DNA from: Acridotheres tristis
Lineage: Eukaryota > Chordata > Aves > Passeriformes > Sturnidae
DNA: 64,000 nt
Assembly (NCBI GenBank): GCA_037013685.1
Contig: CM072885.1
Location: forward strand, 69,543,785-69,607,784
Direction: 5' to 3'
Positions within the stretch are counted from its first letter, which is position 1, and the number at the start of each line of letters is the position of its first letter. Under the pieces are notes generated by a model that ran no database searches, was not told the DNA's origin, and saw only the letters and a program-made list of their open reading frames with translations. A program made the translations under genes and the position numbers. Shown here piece by piece: positions 58,823 to 64,000 of this stretch.

Positions 58823-61800
58823 TTCCAAAAACCAAACAAGGAAACCAAACATAAAAAGATATTAGTATTATTTTGTGCTTGTTAAGGCCAAAGTTAGACA
58901 CGGCTTACAGAGACTGTCTCAGTGCTATTGCATGGCCTTGGCTGCCTTTTTGGTCCAGCATTAAATGCCAGAATAACTGTGAGCAACTCATACACCCATC
59001 TGCAGAGGGCCTGATGTAGTGGTTCCCTCTGTACAGTGCTCTGCTGTTAAATGCCCTTGGTATAATTATTTTTTTCATGGTTTCCACCATTCTCATGTTT
59101 TCTGGCTGTCATCTTCAACCCTGTCATCAAGAATTCACATCTGACCTAATGAGCAGAACAACATTTGCAGGTAAAGTTACAACAAAAATCAAAAACTCTC
59201 CTAGAGGAAATCAGAATCTGCTTTCCTGAGCTAAGGAATACATACAGAAAGGCAGAGGGAAAGAATGCAGAAAGTAAAAAGTTCTGGATTGATTAGGAGT
59301 TGTAGGAATCTGACAAACCAGTACTATTTTCCTTCTGCATTCAAAGGGCAAAAAACAGCATAAAACAAAGAGATTTTTTGACACCATGGAAGAGGAATGG
59401 ATGCACTTTGGTGAAAAACAGCAAAGAGAAGCCTTGAAGCCAAAATATCTGACCTTGGAGCTCTCTGATGAAGTTCAGGAGTTGGGGGGTGCCCTGTGGG
59501 AGATCTGTGCTGGTTTTATCCACTGCTGGAGGGTCTTGAAATATTGCCATGGGGTTTAGACAAAGGTAAAGACACTCTGTGTAAAGGAAATGGGACAACA
59601 GGACTGGACTGAGAGCTGCTTTTAAAAGACCAAAAACTGTCCTGGAAGCTTTTATATTTAATTAATCAGTTTACCTAACAGATAACCAGGCATTTCCTGT
59701 CATGAGCACAACCAAAGGCTTTTAGCTGTGCCTGGGAAAATCTGGTTGAATTAAAGAGGCTCAAGTGGTTCCTTGACAGAAGTAATGAGGAAGATGGATT
59801 ACAAGAAAAGGACAGTGAATTTATAGAGCTCCCCTGGAGAAGAAAGCAAGATGTTACAGTGGGGTGGCAGCTACTGAGCAGACCTTTGGGGTGGCTAATG
59901 TATGTGATTTATCAAAGGCTAAAGAGACTGTCAAGCTTTTTAAAACATACCACAGTTTCCTGAGCACTAATGAACCAGCCATCTGATTCGTTTTTCAGAT
60001 CTCTGGTCCTTTCAAAGTTTCACGTTGGGACATTGACAACCCTTGAGCTGGTTTGTATGTGCTGACTGGAGTCCTGCCACGGGGGAATGGGAGCAGGGAC
60101 AGGGACAAAGGTTCCTCTGGTGACAAAATTCCTGAGGGCAGCTTTTCATGGAGCACAGCTCCATCTTTAATCTCTCGTGGGAGACCCAGTCTCTCAGCTC
60201 TAAGAAGCTCCTTGGACTCTTGATCCACTGCCATCACTTGTGTTTCCTCTGGGAGACTCCCAGCAGGGCTGTCCTGCTTTCCCTGGCCATGGCTGATGTG
60301 ATGGAACCACAGCCCAGTTTGTCTGGAGCAAATCCATAGTTGGGCAGAACCCAGCTTAGCTCAGACTGTGCTTTAAACAAAAAACAAAAAACAAAAAAAA
60401 CCACACCCAAACCCCTAGGCACTTTGCTTTTCTTTTTTAGAAAAAAAGAAATTGATAAATAATAAATCAATATGTAAGTATAAAAAGACATTTCCATAAA
60501 AGTTCAAAGGCACTTTATGGAGTTCAATACACTCTGTAGTTGAAAGGCCAAAAGATGCATTAAATTAAGATGGTAAATCTTATGTAGGATATGAGTTGGC
60601 ACCTGAGAACATCCCCCTGCACACCTTGCTTGTGGGCCCAGGGGATTCCAGCTGGGATCCAGCCCGAGCACCAGGTCTTGTCTGAGCCTGATCCCTGCAG
60701 GTCTTCATCCCTGTCTCAAGTCCCAGCTGGGGCTTGGCTTTTTTTTTTTTTTTTGGGATGGGCTGATGTCTCTGCACTGTTTCTAAAGTCCTAAACTTGG
60801 TTATGCATTTTTATTCAAATGTTCCTCTTTCAAAGACTGAGCACTGCAATTCCACACAGTGTGTTTGGATGCACTACAGAAGTACAAATGATATTGGCAG
60901 CCCACTGCTGTTATTTTTGCAGTTTACTTTAATTAGTAATCAAATATAATTTTTCAGCTCTGTGTTTTTTATTCCAAATCTTTAATGTCTTCCAGATCCA
61001 CTCCAGGTTCACTAGACTGGGTGGTAAGTAAATCTTAATTTTGATCCAGAGGAAACTGCCATGCCCATTTCGAGCATGCCTTATTTGCTTACTTTTGCTC
61101 TTTTATTTTTAGCTGTATTCTGTACTGCATTTCTCTCTCTCGCTCTCTCTCTGTATTTAAAAATTATTTTAGACTTTTCATTATTATGTGACATTGATTC
61201 TTGGCACTGAGGTTAAAATCTGGAACTGAACAAATCATGAAATTACTTCCTCAGCACAACCATTTGAAAATTTCTGTTATGTATTTGGCCTTGTGTTTGT
61301 CAAACCTCTGCTCACCCTCTGTGTAGGATCCTACATAATTTATTCCTCAGCTGGAGAAGAGGGAGGAAAAGAGAGATATGAGAATACCACTCACTCATCA
61401 TTTACCTGGTCCAGGATTTGCCTAATGAGCCCTGAAATGAAAAGTGTTCAAAGCTTTTCCTTGTAAGTGAAACATTATAAGCAAAACCCTCTTCTTTTTT
61501 GTATGTCCTGCACCAACCAGTGCCTCACCAAGAAATCTGCTTTACAGGTGGAAGTGCAATGTGAATTTCCCTCAGCAATGCCCAGGATGGGCAAAGTTCT
61601 GGGCTGGACTGACATCCCAAGCACAGAAACGCCATGACTTTGAAATCTCATTCTTTGCATCTTTTTGAGAAGCTGGGAAAAAAGGACAGAAAGTCCCTGT
61701 GCACAGGAGAGAGGTTCTTCAGTTTCCTGGTCACACTCTGTGCTTCAGGAGGACAGCCAAACAAAGCTGTGATATTCCTGCTTGGCAGGGGTATTACACA

Positions 61801-64000
61801 GAACCTATACCACCATTTATTTAGGCTGGAAAAGGCTCTTAAGATCGTGGCTTGGCTTGCACAGCAGGATGTGCCCAGCAGTGTGTGTTCTATCCCAGCT
61901 GTTCACCCAGCTGGGCAGTGATCCTTGTCTTTCCCAAACCCATCCTCCCTCCAGGAGATCTCTCCTGTCCATGGCCATGCAGTCCCAGGGCAGGGCTGAT
62001 AAAATTCCATCATCCCATGGGGAGATGCTCCACCCAGGGGCAGGAGCCAAGCATTTCCTACCCAGATCAAAGGGGAGATTTGGAACAGCAGAGCAGCCTT
62101 TTCCCACTGGATCCCAGAGGAAAACCAGAGCCTTGCACGTCATCCCTGGAGCTTTGGAGGAAAAGTGCACCTTGTGCAGGAGCCCTGCTCCAGCAGAACC
62201 ACATCTGTCCCTGCAGGAGGATGCAGCCACCATGGAATGGGACTGCACCAACCCTGACTGACTGACAAAGTGTCAGCTTGGATTCTCACTCTGCCCTTGG
62301 TCTGGGTTTGTTCTCTGTAATACTGTTTTTTTAATTTTAATTTTCCTAGTAAAGAACTGTTATTCCTATTCCCATATCTTTACCTGAGAGCCCCTTAATT
62401 TCAAGACTACAATAATTTGGAGGGAGAGGGTTTACATTGTCCATTTCAAGAGAGGCTCCTGCCTTCCTTAGCACTTGTCTTTCAAACCAAGACAGATCAT
62501 CAAACCCAACTGTAAACCTAACACTGCCAAGCCCAACACTAAACCACATCCCTAAATGTCACATCTACACACCTACTAAACCCCTCCAGGGCTGGACATT
62601 GAACCACTTCCCTGGCCAGGCTCTTCCAGTGCTTGCCAAGCCTTTCAGTGGGGAGATTTTCCCCAACATGTCACAAGCAGAGGTGTCTCTCAGCACAGCA
62701 TTTCTGCTGTTCCCACTGCTCCCTTCCCTGGTACCTGTGCCTGTGGGGCAGCCCAGGGGCTCCAGGTGCCAGGGTGGAAAACCCAAGGGGTGACACTGAG
62801 GGTGTGTGACTGCCTGCAGCAGCAGCAGGGACCATTTCTAACCCTGAAAATCTCCATCGGTGTCATGGAGCTGTGGCTTCATCCCTTCTCTGGGAAAAGG
62901 GTGTCTCCCCTGCCAGCAGGGTGGTGTCCCCAGTGAAGCAGCAAAGCCCAGCCCCAGACCTCACTGAGCCTCCTCTGGAAATGTCCTTGGCCAGGAGCAG
63001 AGGGTGAGGAGCCAGGCTGGCACAGCAGGCAGCTGGCAGCAAGGACTGCAAGAGCTCTCATGTTCCCAGAGAATTGCATTTTTCTTGATGTTAAATTAAT
63101 ATACAATGGGGTGTTATAGATGTTCCTTCTACATCTTAGCCACAGTTAGAGAACTTCAGTTGTTAATGCCAAGTATAATAAAAATGTTTTCTAATCTTGA
63201 TGGAGTTCTCCCTGACATCTTATGTTTCACTGTCTTTTTTAGCTTCCAGCACTTCTCTTTCTATCAGGATTCTTGTTTGCCTTGGCTTTAACAGTCCCTA
63301 TCCCTTTTTAGGGCTTTCTGTAATTGGTTGCAAAGTGCATTTTGACGTTTTGCTCTTCCTTTGTTTACATGTTTGTTTGTTTAGAGAATCAGTGGGGGAG
63401 TGCTTGGGGAGGATCTCTGCTTCTTCCTTCTGGTTTAATATTCTGGCCATCATTTCATATCACCTCCTCCTTTCTGTGTTGTGGAAACCTGTCAGAATCT
63501 CTGGGCAGGTGACAGCACTGCCTGACTCGTGCCAGGTTGCCCTGTCCTGTGTCCTTGCCTCTGATTCCTTGCAAAACAGAATAACTTGAGCCTTGCAGGT
63601 TATTGGATGTACAACATCCTAAAAAGCAGCAGGTGAATCCATACAAAATAGAGGCATTTCCCTAAAATCCAAGCCAGAACTGGGTAGACACTTGCTTCTG
63701 CCAAAAGCACCAAAGCAGAAAAGTCAGAGAATTATAAAGGGGATATCAGTAAAATGTGGGTTCTCCACATCTTTGTGGAGAGTGATGATAGGGGGAAGTT
63801 TGAAAAAGTATTGTGATGAAAAATGGCTTATAAAAATTCAGTGTCTTTTTATAAAATTTTTTATTAAAAGTTTTTTTAAAGTGGTCCAAATCCTTGTCTT
63901 TTCTCACAATTTCCTTCTCTAGTGCTTAAGCTGAGGAAAGTTTCAAATAGTTCAAATATCTCCAAAAGACTGGAAAACCTGAAATAATTTGCCTGAACAT

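Larger units (their letters stand above)
55390..64000. other. Intergenic DNA to the window end, no gene recognised
   Basis: About 8.6 kb. It holds simple repeats: A23 at 57,926-57,948, an A-rich (GAAAAAAA) stretch at 58,778-58,822 and a CT-rich microsatellite at about 61,131-61,152. A GC-richer interval at 61,850-62,260 is open in several frames on both strands but shows no family motif. Confidence 0.55.

Noticed and set aside
61782..62265. ORFs of 137-159 codons on both strands in one GC-richer interval
   Set aside because: Several frames are open at once because of composition; no motif, splice site pattern or known family is visible.
44930..64000. A search for the 5' exons of caldesmon (CALD1), the expected next gene
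   Set aside because: I found no reading frame with its acidic, Glu/Arg-rich N-terminal sequence; the gene probably begins beyond the window.

Overview
The window is vertebrate nuclear DNA, most likely from a bird. Genes are split by GT-AG introns. There are CR1-type LINE tails, solo LTRs of endogenous-retrovirus type and CpG-rich promoters, and the gene order (AKR1B cluster next to BPGM) matches the synteny block on human 7q33. I cannot name the species; the LTR types look passerine-like to me, which is only an impression.

Layout. 1-390 is a GC-rich minisatellite. About 440-5,000 is unique-looking DNA without a recognisable gene. Two complete tandem aldo-keto reductase 1B genes follow on the minus strand, each with ten coding exons: copy A (5,223-13,003; 316 aa) and copy B (16,083-21,073; 314 aa). 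Upstream of copy B are a five-fold CCAAT promoter array (21,102-21,275) and the broken remains of a third AKR1B copy (21,556-21,742). About 22,100-31,690 is gene-poor. A nine-copy 49-bp minisatellite (31,695-32,133) abuts a CpG island and promoter, from which BPGM runs on the plus strand: non-coding exons near 32,310-32,385 and 33,379-33,471, and coding exons 35,887-36,487 and 44,342-44,520 (259 aa). From about 45 kb to 64 kb I see no gene, only two CR1 copies and simple repeats.

How the genes work. The AKR1B enzymes are NADPH-dependent reductases of aldehydes and sugars. Both copies keep the Asp-Tyr-Lys-His catalytic tetrad, but they differ where it matters for cofactor and inhibitor handling. 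Copy B keeps the two C-terminal cysteines of aldose reductase but has a shortened, altered NADPH-clamping loop. Copy A has a normal loop but lacks those cysteines. BPGM makes 2,3-bisphosphoglycerate and is linked to AKR1B by conserved neighbourhood, not by pathway.

The main surprises are a solo LTR placed 17 nt from a splice acceptor of AKR1B copy A, with copy B serving as the empty site; a promoter built from about 42-bp NF-Y repeat units; the AKR1B relic; a mosaic of very similar and diverged segments between the two genes that suggests gene conversion; and two abutting upstream ORFs before the BPGM start. I found no previously unknown multi-gene system.
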